64,000 bases of DNA, taken from NCBI GenBank assembly GCA_036768485.1, contig JAVLUZ010000154.1, forward strand, positions 6,926,512 through 6,990,511. The letters are read 5' to 3'. Below the pieces are notes generated by a model, which ran no database searches, had not been told where the DNA came from, and saw only the letters and a list, made by a program, of their open reading frames with translations. Numbering within the stretch: the first letter of the stretch is position 1; every line of letters starts with the position of its first letter. This document shows, piece by piece, positions 34,284 through 46,486 of this stretch. The position numbers and the translations under genes are program-made. Source of the DNA: Mermis nigrescens (taxonomy: Eukaryota > Nematoda > Enoplea > Mermithida > Mermithidae).

Positions 34284-37200
34284 GTGCTCTTAAAGAGATG
34301 GTATTTAAATTCTGAGGTTTCTGACTTCTCAGGGATGTGCTCTGCCTACATGACTCCCTATATGCTTATGTGTGGTTGTGGTTGGGTGTACATAAAACTA
34401 CCAAAAAGATACCTATTCTTAAATACTATTACAAAAAAGATGGCTATTTTTTTCATTTCCAGGCAAATATTTTTGTTCGAAATAGGCATATGTTTCTGTT
34501 TTCTTCAAGAATTTTATATTTCCCTAGAGATCTTATGCATGGTAGCGCAAAAACTTTAGAGTTTGGCATTGAAAATATCCTATTTTGACAAATATATGGG
34601 TGATTTTAAGTATAGATACTAAATACCATATGCAGAAATTTGCATGGAAAATTTGTGAAGTTCCTTGTGTAACATATATGTACATACATTCCAGTCGTTT
34701 TGTAAAATATATATTTAGGTCAGTAAACACTTCGTCTTTTGTTTTGGTCTTTTGGCCAATCAGAAATAGTCATAAATGTTATTTGCTGTCTCTATGCTAC
34801 TGGATAATAAACAAAGCCATCGCGCTTACCTATTTGACTGCATATTTGACTAGTTGTGTATAGTGGACATTGAATTTTCTCATACATGAACCATGAGATA
34901 CGAGTTAAATCCAGACAATGGCGTAGCAATTTTAAAGGGTTTTTATTGCATGACCTTTTTCAAACATAGCATCAAGCAGTTCCCTTTTAGCAGTTCTTGT
35001 CAAATTAAATAATCTTCTGTCAGCTGATTCTTGAGAAAGTGCCGCCTGCGAAGAATTGATTAAGTTGTTAAAATGCTCAAAAAATGGACATTAAATAGAG
35101 ATTAGAGCGAATTATTGTCTGTAAGGACTGCTAGCCTGGTGGGACGGCGAGTCTACCGATACTGGTCTATAACTCGATCGCATGTATCACACAGGCTGAC
35201 ATTCATGTGCCTTGATACTAGGAATCTGAATATAGGCATATTTGACTCCTTTACATTGTTGTCATAAACTTGGTTTTGGTCTTTTTGTCAATCAGATATA
35301 GTCATAAATGTTTGTTTGTATTGCTGCTATGAATTTTCTACTTGACTGAAAAACAAAAAGCTATTGCTTTATGTTGACTGGATATTTGATCGGATTTGAA
35401 ACCTTTGTCTAAAGTTAACCACTATCGCTTTATCTATTTACATATATTTTCATGTACATGCATCTCTTCTGTTATGATACAAATTCAATAATTTGTCATG
35501 AATTTTTCTGTCATTCTTTCTATGCACCAAGTATTCATATAATGCTCTCAAGCTTAGGTAAAAAACAGGAATCTTAGAGAGTGCTACTACATCTTCTCGT
35601 CACACTATATTCTACGTAGTTTTGACAGTGGAATCTACTCCTGTTGTATCATGGCGCTATTAATTTTACTATTGGATAATGCTCTCGAAGTATTAATTCT
35701 TGCAGTAGTCAGTTTTATTCAGCCTAACCACTATTTTAGCTTTTACCAACGCTTTTTAGCTGGCTCACAGTTATTATTGAAAAAAGAGAAAAAATTATGT
35801 AAAAGCACATTTCACTTCACTGCTAGCGTCCTCATCTGCCACATTTATCTCTAGAAATGGTTTCTACTTATGTTGGTCAAAAATTCAAGCATATTACGTA
35901 ATTATACATTACAATTTCTGTCAATATGTTTGTCTAGTGACATATGTTAGGATTTTTCTACGCGTCTCCTCATTTAATAGGCTCATGGCTGGAGTTACTT
36001 TATCTGGTATCCGCATTTTCTTCTTTTATCTTACATTGTTTGAGCTTTGCACCATAAATATTTTCTAGAGATCTTATGCATGGTAGCGCAAAAACTTTAG
36101 GGCGTTTGGCGATTGAAAATGTCCTTTTTTGACAATATCATGGGTGATTTAATGGCTAAATTGAACTTTGGGGTCAAACAAACCATACAATTTATGCCAA
36201 CGTGTGCTGGAGACTACCCTTTTCAAAAGCACTATTGATGTCGCTTAAGTATAAAGTATAGATAAATAAGTATAGATAAAGTATAGATAAGTAGAGATAA
36301 AGTATAGATAAATAACTTAAGTATAGATAAATACCATTTGCAGAAATTTGCATGGAAAATTTGTGAAGTTCCTTGTGTAACATGTATGTACATACATTCC
36401 AGTCGTTTTGTAAAATATATATTTAGGTCAGTAAACACTTCGTCTTTTGTTTTGGTCTTTTGGCCAATCAGAAATGGTCATAAATGTTATTTTGCTGTCT
36501 CTATGCTACTGGATAATAAACAAAGCCATCGCTTTCTATTTGACTGCATATTTGACTAGTTGTGTATAGTGGACATTGAATTTTTTCACATACATGAACC
36601 ATGAATGCAGAGTTCGTCAGACAATGGCGTAGCAATTTTAAGAGGTTTTTATTACATGACCTTTTCCAAACATAGCATCAAGCAGTCCCCTTTAGCAGTT
36701 CTTGTCAAATTAAATAATCTTCTGTCAGCTGATTCTTGAGAAAGTGCCGCCTGCGTAGAATTGATTAAGTTGTTAAAATGCTCAAAAAATGGACATTAAA
36801 TAGAGATTCGGCAATTATTGTCTATGAGACTGCTAGCCTGGTGGGACGGCGAGTCTACCGATACTGGTCTATAACTCGATCACGTGTATCACACAGGCTG
36901 ACATTCATGTGCCTTGATACTAGGAATCTGAATATAGGCATATTTGACTCCTCTACATTGTTGTCATAAACTTGGTTTGGTCTTTTTTGTCAATCAGATA
37001 TAGTCATAAATGTTTGTTTGTATTGCTGCTATACGATTTTTCTACTTGACTGAAAAACAAAAAGCTATTGCTTTTGTATTTGACTGGATATTTGATCGGA
37101 TTTGAAACCTTTGTCTAAAGTTAACCACTATCGCTTTATCTATTTACATATATTTTCATGTACATGCATCTCTTCTGTTATGATACAAATTCAATAATTT

Positions 37201-40200
37201 GTCGCAGATTTTTCTGTCATTCTTTCTATGCACCAAGTATTCATCTATGAATGCTCTCAAGCTTAGGTAAAAAACAGGAGATCTTAGAGTGCTACTACAT
37301 CTTCTCGTCACACACCTATATTCTACGTAGTTTTTTCAGCAGTGGAATCTACTTTCCTGTTGTATCATGGCGCTATTAATTTTACTATTGGATAATGCTC
37401 TCAAGTATTAATTCTTGCAGTAGTCAGTTTATTCAGCCTAACCACTATTTTGGCTTTTTAGCGCTTTTAGCTGGCTCATGGTTATTATTGAAAAAAGAGA
37501 AAAAGTGTGCTTAAACGCATTTTAGCACTAACATAGCGTCCTCATCTGCTACATTTATCTCTAGAAATGGTTTCTACTTATGTTGGTCCAAAATTCAAGC
37601 ATATTACATAATTATACATTACAATTTCTGTCAATATGTTCGTCTAGTGACATATGTTAGGATTTTTCTACGCGTCTCCTCATTTAATAGGCTCATGGCT
37701 GGAGTTACTTTATCTGGTATCCGCATTTTCTTCTTTTATCTTACATTGTTTGAGCTTTGCACCATAAATATTTTCCTAGAGATCTTATGCATGGTAGCGC
37801 AAAAACTTTAGGGAGTTTGGCGATTGAAAATGTCCTATTTTGACAATATCATGTGTGATTTAATGGCTAAATTGAACTTTGGGGTCAAAACCCGACCATA
37901 CAATTTATGCCAACATGTGCTGGAGACTACCCTTTTTCAAAGCACTATTGATGTCGCTTAAGTATAAAGTATAGATAAAGTATAGATAAGTAGGGATAAA
38001 GTATAGATAAATACTTAAGTATAGATAAATACCATATGCAGAAATTTGCATGGAAAATTTGTGAAGTTCCTTGTGTAACATATATGTACATACATTCCAG
38101 TCGTTTTGCAAAATATATATTTAGGTCAGTAAACACTTTGTCTTTTGTTTTGGTCTTTTGGCCAATCAGAAATGGTCATAAATGTTATTTTGCTGTCTCT
38201 ATACTACTGGATAATAAACAAAGCCATCGCTTTCCTATTTGACTGCATATTAGACTAGTTGTGTATAGTGGACATTGAATTTTTCATACTTGAACTATGA
38301 GATACGGAAGGTTCGTCAGACAATGGCGTAACAATCTTAGAGGGTTTTTATTGCATGACTTTTTTCAAACATAGCATCAAGCAGTTCCTTTTAGCAATTC
38401 TTGTCAAATTAAATAATCTTCTGTCAGCTGATTCTTGAGAAAGTGCCGCCTCGTAAATTGATTAAGTTGTTAAAATGCTCAAAAAATGGACATTAAATAA
38501 AGTTAAACAATTATTGTCTATGAGACTGCTAGCCTGGTGGGACGGCGAGTCTACCGATACTGGTCTATAACTCGATCGCATGTATCACACAGGCTGACAT
38601 TCATGTGCCTTGATACTAGGAATCTGAATATAGGCATATTTGACTCCTTTACATTGTTGTCATAAACTTGGTTTTGGTCTTTTTTTGTCAGTGATATAGT
38701 CATAAATGTTTGTTTGTATTGCTGCTATGCAATTTTCTACTTGACTGAAAAAAAAACAAAAAGCTATTGCTTTTGTATTTGACTGGATATTTGATCGGAT
38801 TTGAAACCTTTGTCTAAGTTAACCACTATCGCTTTATCTATTTACATATATTTTCATGTACATACATCTCTTCTGTTATGATACAAATTCAATAATTTGT
38901 CATGAATTTTTCTGTCATTCTTTCTATGCACCAAGTATTCATCTATGAATGCTCTCAAGCTTAAGAGTAAAAGCGGAATCTTAGAGTGCTACTACATCTT
39001 CTCGTCACACACCTATATTCTACGTAGTTTTCCGACAGGTACGGAATCTACTCCTGTTGTATCATGGCACTTTATTAATTTACTATTGGATAATGCTCTC
39101 AAAGTATTAATTCTTGCAGTAGTCAGTTTTATTCAGCCTAACCACTATTTTGGCTTTTTAGCGCTTTTTAGCTGGCTCATGGTTATTATTGAAAAAAAGA
39201 GAAAAAGTATGTAAAACGCATTTTAGCACTAACATAGCGTCCTCATCTGCTACATTTATCTCTGAAATGGTTTCTACTTATGTTGGTCCAATTCAAGCAT
39301 ATTAAGTAATTATACATTACAATTTCTGTCAATATGTTCGTCTAGTGACATATGTTAGGATTTTTCTACAGCGTCCTCATTTAATAGGCTCATGGCTGGG
39401 TTACTTTATCTGGTATCCGCATTTTTCTTCTTTTATCTTACATTGTTTGAGCTTTGCACCATAAATATTTTCCTAGAGATCTTATGCATGGTAGCGCAAA
39501 AACTTTGGGAGTTTGGCAATTGAAAATGTCCTATTTTATTTCAATATCATGGGTGATTTAATGGCTAAATTGAACTTTGGGGTCAAAACCCGACCATACA
39601 ATTTATGCCAACGTAATGCTGGAGACTACCCTTTTTCAAAAGCACTGATGTCGCTTAAGTCCAGTCGTTTTGCAAAATATATATTTAGGTCAGTAAACAC
39701 TTTTGTCTTTTGTTTTGGTCTTTTGGCCAATCAGAAATGGTCATAAATGTTATTTTGCTGTCTCTATGCTACTGGATAATAAACAAGCCATCGCTTTCCT
39801 ATTTGACTGCATATTTGACTAGTTGTGTATAGTGGACATTGAATTTTTTCATACTTGAACTATGAGATACGAGTTCGTCAGACAATGGCGTAGCAATTTT
39901 AGAGGTTTTTTGTTGCATGACTTTTTTCAAACATAGCATCAAGCAGCCTTAATTCTTGTCAAATTAAATAATCTTCTGTCAGCTGATTCTTGAGAAAGTG
40001 CTGCCTGCATAGAATTGATTAAGTTGTTAAAATGCTCAAAAAATGGACATTAAATAGAGATTCGGCAATTATTGTCTATGAGACTGCTAGCCTGGTGGGA
40101 TGGCGAGTCTACCGATACTGGTCTATAACTCGATCGCATGTATCACACGGGCTGACATTCAGGTGCCTTGATACTAGAATCTGAATATAGGCATATTTGA

Positions 40201-41060
40201 CTCCTTTATATTGTCATAAACTTGGTTTTGGTCTTTTTTGTCAATCAGATATAGTCATAAATGTTTGATTGTTTGTATTGCTGCTATACAATTTTTCTAC
40301 TTGACTGAAAAACAAAAAGCTATTGCTTTTGTATTTGACTGGGTATTTAATCGGATTTGAAACCTTTATCTAAAGTTCTCACTATTGCTTTATCTATTTA
40401 CATATATTTTCATGTACATGCATCTCTTCTGTTATGATACAAATTCAATAATTTGTCATGAATTTTCTGTCATTCTTTCTATACCAAGTATTCATCTATG
40501 AATGCTCTCAAGCTTAGGTAAACGGAATCTTAGATTGCTACATCTTCTCGTCACACACCTATATTCTACGTAGTTTTCGATGACTGGAATCTACTCCTGT
40601 TGTATCATGGCGCTATTAATTTTACTATGGGATAATGTTCTCGAAGTATTAATTCTTGCAGTAGTCAGTTTTATTCAGCCTCTATTTTGGCTTTTTTAGC
40701 GCTTTTTAGCTGGCTCACAGTTATTATTGAAAAAGAGAAAAAAAGTATGTAAAACATATTTTAAGCACTAATATAGCGTCCTCATTACTACATTTATCTC
40801 TAAAAATGGTTTCTACTTATGTTGGTCCAAAATTCAAGCTTATTACGTAATTATACATTACGATTTCTGTCAATATGTTCATCTAGTGACATATGTTAGG
40901 ATTTTTCTACCGTCTCCTCATTTAATGGGCTCATGGCTGGAGTTACTTTATCTGGTATCCGCATTTTCTCTTTTATCTTACATTGTTTGAGCTTTGCACC
41001 ATACTCCTTGTTTGAAACCTTTGGTAACATTACTATAAGGATTATTTTTAGACAAATCAA
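34284..41060. repeat. Tandem array of about four 1.7-kb units (right arm of inverted duplication)
   Basis: The marker 'gatcttatgcatggtagcgc' occurs at about 34529, 36070, 37782 and 39479, giving spacings of about 1.54, 1.71 and 1.70 kb. Units also share 'ctgctagcctggtgggacgg', 'cacacaggctgacattcatg' and 'tagtgacatatgttagg'. Reading frames differ between copies and are interrupted, so the array looks non-coding. The left arm has only one close copy (19.2-21.2 kb) in opposite orientation, so the amplification occurred after or only in the right arm. Copies carry small indels in many homopolymers. Confidence 0.88.
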
Positions 41061-41074
41061 ATGAACGAATTGTA

Positions 41075-41404
41075 GAAGGCAGCACCAGTGACGAAGGTGG
41101 TAGCAATGACAGTGGCAAGGAAAATGGCGTTGGCGGCAGCCACAACCGTGACGACAACAGCGGCGACGCGCGACGGCGTCGACGACGGCAGTCGGCGGCG
41201 GCAACGACGGCATTGGCGGCGGCAACGACGGCATTGGCGGCGGCGACAACAGCGACGACGGTGGCGGCGACAACGATGTCCGCGGCGGCAACGATGACGG
41301 CGGCGACAATGACGGCGGCGACGACGTCAGCGGTGGTCACGACAACAGCGGCGGCGGCGACAACGACGACGATGGCATCTTTCCCAGCCTCTGGTTCCGG
41401 CACA
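41075..41404 (+). pseudogene. Decayed copy of the acidic Gly/Asp exon
   Basis: Plus-strand counterpart of 18955-19233. It starts 'gaaggcagcaccagtgac' and keeps GSTSDEGGSNDSGKENG, but the frame is lost after 'aacagcggcgacgcgcg' and the exon end is replaced by LINE tail sequence. The overlapping Ala/Thr-rich frames are out-of-frame readings of the repeat. Confidence 0.7.
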
Positions 41405-41566
41405 GTTTTACCTTAGACTATAAGTAAGTGCAAACCGCCTTTATAGTCCTTGCACAGGTTTTTGATAATATATTTCATTGCATTGACGATATTTCAGTGT
41501 ATTTACTCTGGTTCTTTTTTTGTTTTAATTTGACCAAATTAGTATTGTTTAAATTCAGTCTCTGTG
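41405..41566 (+). mobile_element. LINE 3' tail remnant
   Basis: Reverse-orientation match to 18307-18465, including 'tatagtccttgcacagg' and 'gtatttactctggttc'. Both sides are deletion junctions, so this is part of the duplicated arm and not an independent insertion. Confidence 0.75.
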
Positions 41567-41659
41567 ATGATGTATTTTAAATTCTTATATATTTATTATT
41601 ACAATATAATGAATTCATGTAGTATTCAATTTCTAAAACTTGTATTAAATCCATTTTAG

Positions 41660-41988
41660 GAAAACCAGAAGTTTGTCACAAACCGGTAATAACTTGCTGT
41701 ACTTCTGAATCTGTATATCTTCAGTACGACTTCGGATGAATCTATCATATCCTATGATGTAAACGGATATTTCATTGAATTCATAGGAGATATCATCAGA
41801 CAAAATTGGACGCTTGCCACAACTGAAACAGTCGCTCAGTCACCACACATAATCAGGGGACTCAATTCATCCTCCATACATATTCCGAGTCCGGCAAGAA
41901 TGCCGAGGAATCGGACTTCCTGCAGATGGCCTTCGGATCCAGTTACCTGCCTGCTTCACATAAAGGCAATTACAGTACATTAAACTAA
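41660..41988 (+). pseudogene. Decayed copy of the FN3 exon
   Basis: Counterpart of 9744-10075. The acceptor (CCATTTTAG) is intact and the start reads GKPEVCHKPVITCC, but indels disrupt the frame: 'catagg' for 'catgg' near 41787, and losses near 41876 and 41895. The final TGA codon has become TAA-AACTAA context ('ttaaactaaa'). It is non-functional; the left copy is intact. Confidence 0.85.
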
Positions 41989-42234
41989 AACTAATTTAGC
42001 AATCAATTTACCTGATTTACTCAAGGTACATAAAGTCTGTCTTAGTCCTTTTTGTATTATTAGAAAAATGTATATTTATTCAATTCAGATTTTATTGCAT
42101 TTGTCTATTTTGAACAAAACATTTATTAATCTTGTGATACAGCCAAAACTATTTCAAAATATTTTTATCACCAGCACATGTATCGACACAACAAAATGTA
42201 AACATTATTTTCAAATTTTTATATTAGCTGTGGT

Positions 42235-42495
42235 CACACATGGGCTTGGGGGAGTTTTGAGGTGTGCATTCCCCAGAAGTTGAAATACCCCCAGAAATCA
42301 AAAAACCCCCCAGAAAAAATTATTTTTGCTTTTTAGCAATTTTTTGATGCCATTAGTTTTTTCAAATTAACATCGAAAAATGGTTTTTTTACCGCCATGC
42401 AAACACTTTTAAGATAATTATGACCTTTAAAATTTTCACCCCCCCCCTGAAATTTTTTCACCCCTCCCCCAGAATTTCAGTGCTGCCCACCTATG
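42235..42495 (-). mobile_element. MITE family A in the right arm
   Basis: Starts CACACATGGGCTTGG and ends CTGCCCACCTATG. Flanks GCTGTGGT (42227-42234) and GCTGTAGT (42496-42503) match 7/8. Same insertion as 9224-9495. Confidence 0.85.
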
Positions 42496-42692
42496 GCTGT
42501 AGTACCAATGCGCTAAACGTACTTAATGACATTTCTCTATACATGAATACGTAATCCCGGCAAGTTTAAGCCACACAAAAGTATATATTACTTATCAATC
42601 TCTTCAAAAATAAGTTAATACATTGGTAATATATGAGGAATGTTTACATTAACTCCATTATTAATTCTTTTATCTAGATTTTTATTTTATAG

Positions 42693-42767
42693 ATACTGCG
42701 TATTTATCCGTTCTGGATAAGTTCCGTCAAGCACAAAATCCAGCTAGACTGAAGAGCTTGATATCAG
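42693..42767 (+). CDS. Small exon candidate, unknown protein
   Basis: A 75-nt open segment (phase 1 to phase 1) between a T-rich acceptor (TTTATTTTATAG) and donor TCAG|GTAACT. It encodes TAYLSVLDKFRQAQNPARL then KSLIS. The sequence looks protein-like but matches no family I know. It may precede the SET fragment downstream on the same strand. Confidence 0.4.
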
Positions 42768-42769
42768 GT

Positions 42770-43440
42770 AACTTATGGTTAACTCTCAATTGTACATTAT
42801 CTTAAGCTATGTTCTTAAACCTTATTAATTCCATCATTGTATTACTCATATCTTTATATTAACATTTATTTAATTTAAAGTTTTTGGCTGAATGTGTATA
42901 TATTTTTTGTAACCTTAAATTAATGCTATTGCTAAACCAAATATGTTTCTGCAAATTTTTTCTATTTAAGATGTATTTATATGAGGTTTTTTGAGATTTA
43001 TTAATACCTATAGTAGAAGGAATACAAACTTGTTCTGGTCCTAGGAATATACCTTCTGTAACTGTTATCTAAATTTTTAAATAAAAATTTTACATTTCTA
43101 AAATATAAATAAGTATATGTTTTATGTAAATCCATGAAATGTATGCTAACTCTTATTATTTCATATACGTTTTATATCAAAAGCTAACTATACCTTTTTT
43201 ACAAAATGCCTTTATTCCAAAAGAATGTCCAAAATTTTTCTTCAAATCAATAGGTTTTGAATTAAAATTGACAATAAATAACGATAATTTGGTTCAATTT
43301 GTGCCAACGAACAATTTTTTTTACTGAAACTTTTGACAATTTTCGCATAATATAAGACCCCCTTTATATGGTAAATTCTGCATTATAAGCGATTTCTCAT
43401 ATTTAGCTACTCATTTTTCACTATCCGCGACCATAATCGT
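42770..43440. other. Non-genic or intronic stretch
   Basis: AT-rich, no exon recognised. It would be intron if 42693-42767 and the SET fragment belong together. Confidence 0.3.
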
Positions 43441-43443
43441 CTA

Positions 43444-43608
43444 ATGCAAATATCAATGGAGCAATCTTGGCCAGGACTACAAATTCGTCAAAATCTGCCA
43501 ATATTAAACAGAGGTGTTTTTACAACAAAAGCTTTTATGAAAGACAAAATTATATGCGATTACAAAGGCCAACTCAACTTTAAAAGACTCAGTTTGACGC
43601 CATTTTAA
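43444..43608 (+). pseudogene. SET-domain fragment (N-terminal part)
   Basis: From ATG the peptide reads MQISMEQSWPGLQIRQNLPI then LNRGVFTTKAFMKDKIICDY and KGQL, ending at a stop after 55 codons. 'W.GL.IR......RGVFTTK.F.......DY.G.L' is the start of a SET lysine-methyltransferase domain, where the RGVF/G strand contributes to the SAM pocket. The expected NHS and the C-terminal EL.(F/Y)DY parts are missing here. A degenerate continuation may lie in 43867-44334. Likely a broken gene or one exon of it. Confidence 0.6.
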
Positions 43609-43866
43609 GCAGCGTCACAGATGAAGATCTTAGAAGGATAATGTCTGCGTAAATTATATTAAGATTTTTACTAGTGCATCTTTTTATTGATGAAATTTAT
43701 ACAATAATAGCATCGTATATAGAATTTTATAATTTATTATTTATTTAGCAATACAGTTTATTTAGAAAGGATTTTATCAATTGAAATTTTATAAATTCTT
43801 TTAACTTTACCATATTCGTTTCTTTTATCTAGTTTTCTATAAGCTATACTAAACTTTTTCAATTAA

Positions 43867-44334
43867 TTGATTAAAATATATTTTATTAAAGAACACTCAA
43901 TAAACCCCAAGGTCAATTTAGAATTCAATAATGCGCGCGTTTTCTACCGCAGTAAACAACTTCAAACAGGACAACGTACTTTAAACTTGTTCACAAAGCA
44001 AGCCAATTCACCATACACAGCTATAGTACTCCAAATTTGTGGGAATGATGCTGCCTCTCTTGACAATAAAGCGCGACGACTTGCTAACCAAGAGCAAGTT
44101 TATATCAATGATGCTATGCAACAAGTATTCAAAGAAGATATAGTCAACATGATCATATTTGGCAGAAAAACGCCAATCAACAAATGTAGTACTTTTGAAG
44201 ATCTGTGTAGTAAATACAAAACTACGGAAGATTATCTCATTCGAGAAATTGATAACCGAGGAACAGAAGACCTATCTTTAAATCAGTGCACAGATTTTCC
44301 AGATCCATTTCTATTTAAGTACTTTGAACTTTGA
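43867..44334 (+). CDS. Unknown protein segment, possibly SET-domain C-terminus plus tail
   Basis: A 155-codon open frame with no ATG at its left edge (TTG), so it is better read as an exon. The first residues EHSINPKVNLEF and NNARVFYRSKQLQTGQ can be laid over the SET region 'NHS..PN...........FF....I..G', but this is weak. The rest, including YTAIVLQICGNDAASLDNKA and FGRKTPINKCSTFEDLCSK, is not recognised. Composition is protein-like and the frame is much longer than expected in this AT-rich DNA. It ends DFPDPFLFKYFEL. It could be a terminal exon downstream of 43444-43608. The minus-strand frame 44283-44507 is its shadow. Confidence 0.5.
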   Translation: MIKIYFIKEHSINPKVNLEFNNARVFYRSKQLQTGQRTLNLFTKQANSPYTAIVLQICGNDAASLDNKARRLANQEQVYINDAMQQVFKEDIVNMIIFGRKTPINKCSTFEDLCSKYKTTEDYLIREIDNRGTEDLSLNQCTDFPDPFLFKYFEL

Positions 44335-44751
44335 AAACCTACTCCAGGAAACGCGAACGATTGTACGGGTATATTCTTCACATTTAAAGCTGAAACAAAT
44401 GCTGAGTTATCAGAAAACCCATTGATGGTACCAATTATGTCACCATTGATTGACAGAAGCATAAGCAGTAAGCAAATAAGCAAATATTTATTATTCCAAG
44501 CCCCCATGTCAGCTGTTCATCCCATCCTCCACATATAACAGGGTGGATGGAGCTGGGAACCCCAAAAAAGGTGGCTATCCCCCTCATCCCCCAATGGGAA
44601 AAATTGTGATCTCACACCATAGATTCAGGCAAAAAATGTTAGCTATTATTCACCATCCCTTGACAATCAGAGGTTTGCTACGCTAGCTGAAGCTGACCCC
44701 TCCCTTAAGAAAGGACCCAAACCCCCAAAATTTTAAATCGTAGCATGTATG

Positions 44752-45133
44752 CAAGGGTATACGCAGGGTGGGGCGGCCGCCTCCTTATCCCAAAAATAAT
44801 TTTATGGAAATTGGAAAGGTAAGGAAATGCAAGAAAATTGGTATCCCTTTCGTAAGAAATCTCAAAATTTTCAGCGCTCGCGCCGTAGTAGAATCATTAT
44901 ATCCGTTAATTTTGGCCCAAGCACGGCCAAAAATGTAATTTTCCATATAGAGATTATTGATAGATAATGAAAATTATTTCCAAAATGTTTGAATTTTATG
45001 AGCTAAACAGATAGAGCATGTTTGGAAACGTCAGAAAATGCACTTTATTTGGTGCCCCAGCAAACAAATCCTGAAATATAGGATAACCATTTTTGGACCA
45101 CTCCCCTCCTTAAAAATCCTGCATACGCCTATG
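44752..45133 (+). mobile_element. MITE family E (GGGTATACGCAGG ends)
   Basis: Inverted ends CAAGGGTATACGCAGGGTG and ATCCTGCATACGCCTATG. Flanks CATGTATG (44744-44751) and CATGTAAT (45134-45141) match 6/8. The 382-bp interior is non-coding ('ggtggggcggccgcctcc' near the left). Another CA-ended, 8-bp-duplication element. Confidence 0.7.
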
Positions 45134-45326
45134 CATGTAATCATTTGCAGCCCCTTAATTAAAAAACTTTTACCCTTCCTCCCAATCTTTATCGAAATTC
45201 GATAAAATTTTCCATGTTTTTAAGCTATTTTGCGCAAAATCAGGGTTCATTCAGGACCTCCCACATAAATTGGCCGATTATCCTCAAAATTCTCAGTAGT
45301 AGTATACCCTGCTTCCCTAGAACCTT

Positions 45327-45354
45327 ATCTTATAGCGTTGTAGTGTTATAAGAT
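45327..45354. repeat. 28-bp hairpin, copy 1
   Basis: ATCTTATA, a 12-base loop GCGTTGTAGTGT, then TATAAGAT. An identical 28-mer is at 45955-45982. The pair brackets the left end of the small-gene cluster and may mark an element terminus. Downstream 'tgctccctg...cagggagca' is a second small hairpin. Confidence 0.75.
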
Positions 45355-45580
45355 AGGCGATGACGTCATAATCTGCTCCCTGAGAAAAAAGCCAGGGAGC
45401 AAAGGGCGGGACATGCCCGAGCACGCCCAAGGAGCCATCTGGGGTCAGCCAGGAGGGTCAGGGTCAGGGCGTCAACCGGGGCCAGGGGCAGGGAGGGGGA
45501 GCTGGGGCAGGGAAAGGGAGTTTCCCGGAAAACTTTTGATTATTGATTTTGGAGTGAAATTTGTATTTCAAGATCTATTG

Positions 45581-45935
45581 CTCGGATCGGGCTCAAATTT
45601 CCAGTGTGGGGTAGAAATAAGTTAGGCATGCAATGACAAGGTTGGTTGAGTGTAAACTACAGTATACCAATTTTACTTTACACTGCTTCAGATCTCTACA
45701 AATAACTAACGGATCGGACTCAAACTTTTGGGAGTAGGGTGGAAACAAATCACACATATCATTTCTAGGATGCGAGGGTGTAAACTACAGTATACCAGCA
45801 TCAGTTTACACTTTTGCGTAACTCAAGAAGCAACAATAGGATTAGGCTCAAATTTTCAGAGTATGGTAGGTGAAATATGATATGTACAAAATTTTAGCGC
45901 GCAACCTACAGTATGCCAATTACACTGCTTTTTCA
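45581..45935 (+). repeat. Three tandem units of about 127 bp
   Basis: 'ggatcgg(g/a)ctcaaa' recurs at about 45584, 45711 and (as 'ggattaggctcaaa') 45839. Each is followed by 'gtaaactacagtatacca'-type sequence and 'tttacact'. The units are diverged. They lie between the two 28-bp hairpins and could be subterminal repeats of the Polinton-like element. Confidence 0.65.
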
Positions 45936-45954
45936 GTTGCCACCCTAGACTCAT

Positions 45955-45982
45955 ATCTTATAGCGTTGTAGTGTTATAAGAT
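45955..45982. repeat. 28-bp hairpin, copy 2
   Basis: Identical to 45327-45354, spaced 628 bp, same orientation (the sequence is near-palindromic). Exact identity beside diverged tandem units suggests selection, gene conversion or recent duplication. Confidence 0.75.
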
Positions 45983-46486
45983 AGGGGTCTGGCCTGCCCG
46001 GACTTGCCCATGGGGTGGGATGGTGGTAAACGTGCCCATAGGCCTAAGTTGTCCGACGTGCCCAGACATGCCCATAAACCTAAGCAGTTCCTGGGGAGGG
46101 GTCCAGAAAAGCAGTGTATAGTGTAAAGTTAATTTTAAGGACTAGTGTGTAAAGTGTGGGGTTACCGGCCTAGACCCAGCCCAGACGTGCCTAAAGGCCT
46201 CAAAGGGGTTTCGGAAACGGGGGCACCTGCCCAATTTAAATCAGTGTAAAGTGTATTAACAGTGTAAAGTGTAAAGTTTGTTTTTAGGAAGAAGAAGAAT
46301 GGGACAAAGAAAGGTAAGACCTGTTGCATGGTTGGGCGCCTTGTTGTAGGCGCAGCGGGCTTAAGCCACTTGGTGGCAAACAAAGACCCAACCGTTTTTA
46401 TCTTACTTATGTAAAATTATGTATTCATAGTCTAGGTCTATGACCGCAGCTCTCTGAGCCAATTTCACTTTTTTCTTTTCTCTTTA

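Larger units (their letters stand above)
34284..42600. repeat. Right arm of the large inverted duplication
   Basis: Counterpart of 9120-21175 in reverse. The order on the plus strand is: tandem units, acidic-exon remnant, LINE tail, FN3 exon remnant, family A MITE. Relative to the left arm it has lost about 8.1 kb (joining the equivalents of 18307 and 10168 near 41566) and about 0.48 kb (joining near 41404). Confidence 0.8.

Noticed and set aside
34284..41060. Short frames with similar peptides in each tandem unit
   Set aside because: Frames start and stop at different points and carry indels between copies; no domain recognisable, so the unit is treated as non-coding.
44283..44507. Minus-strand frame with a hydrophobic start
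   Set aside because: Overlaps the end of the longer, more protein-like plus-strand frame and has no supporting features beyond a signal-like run.
45413..45625. Gly/Arg/Pro-rich 70-codon frame
   Set aside because: Arises from a G-rich low-complexity tract and runs into the 127-bp repeats; no reason to call it a gene.
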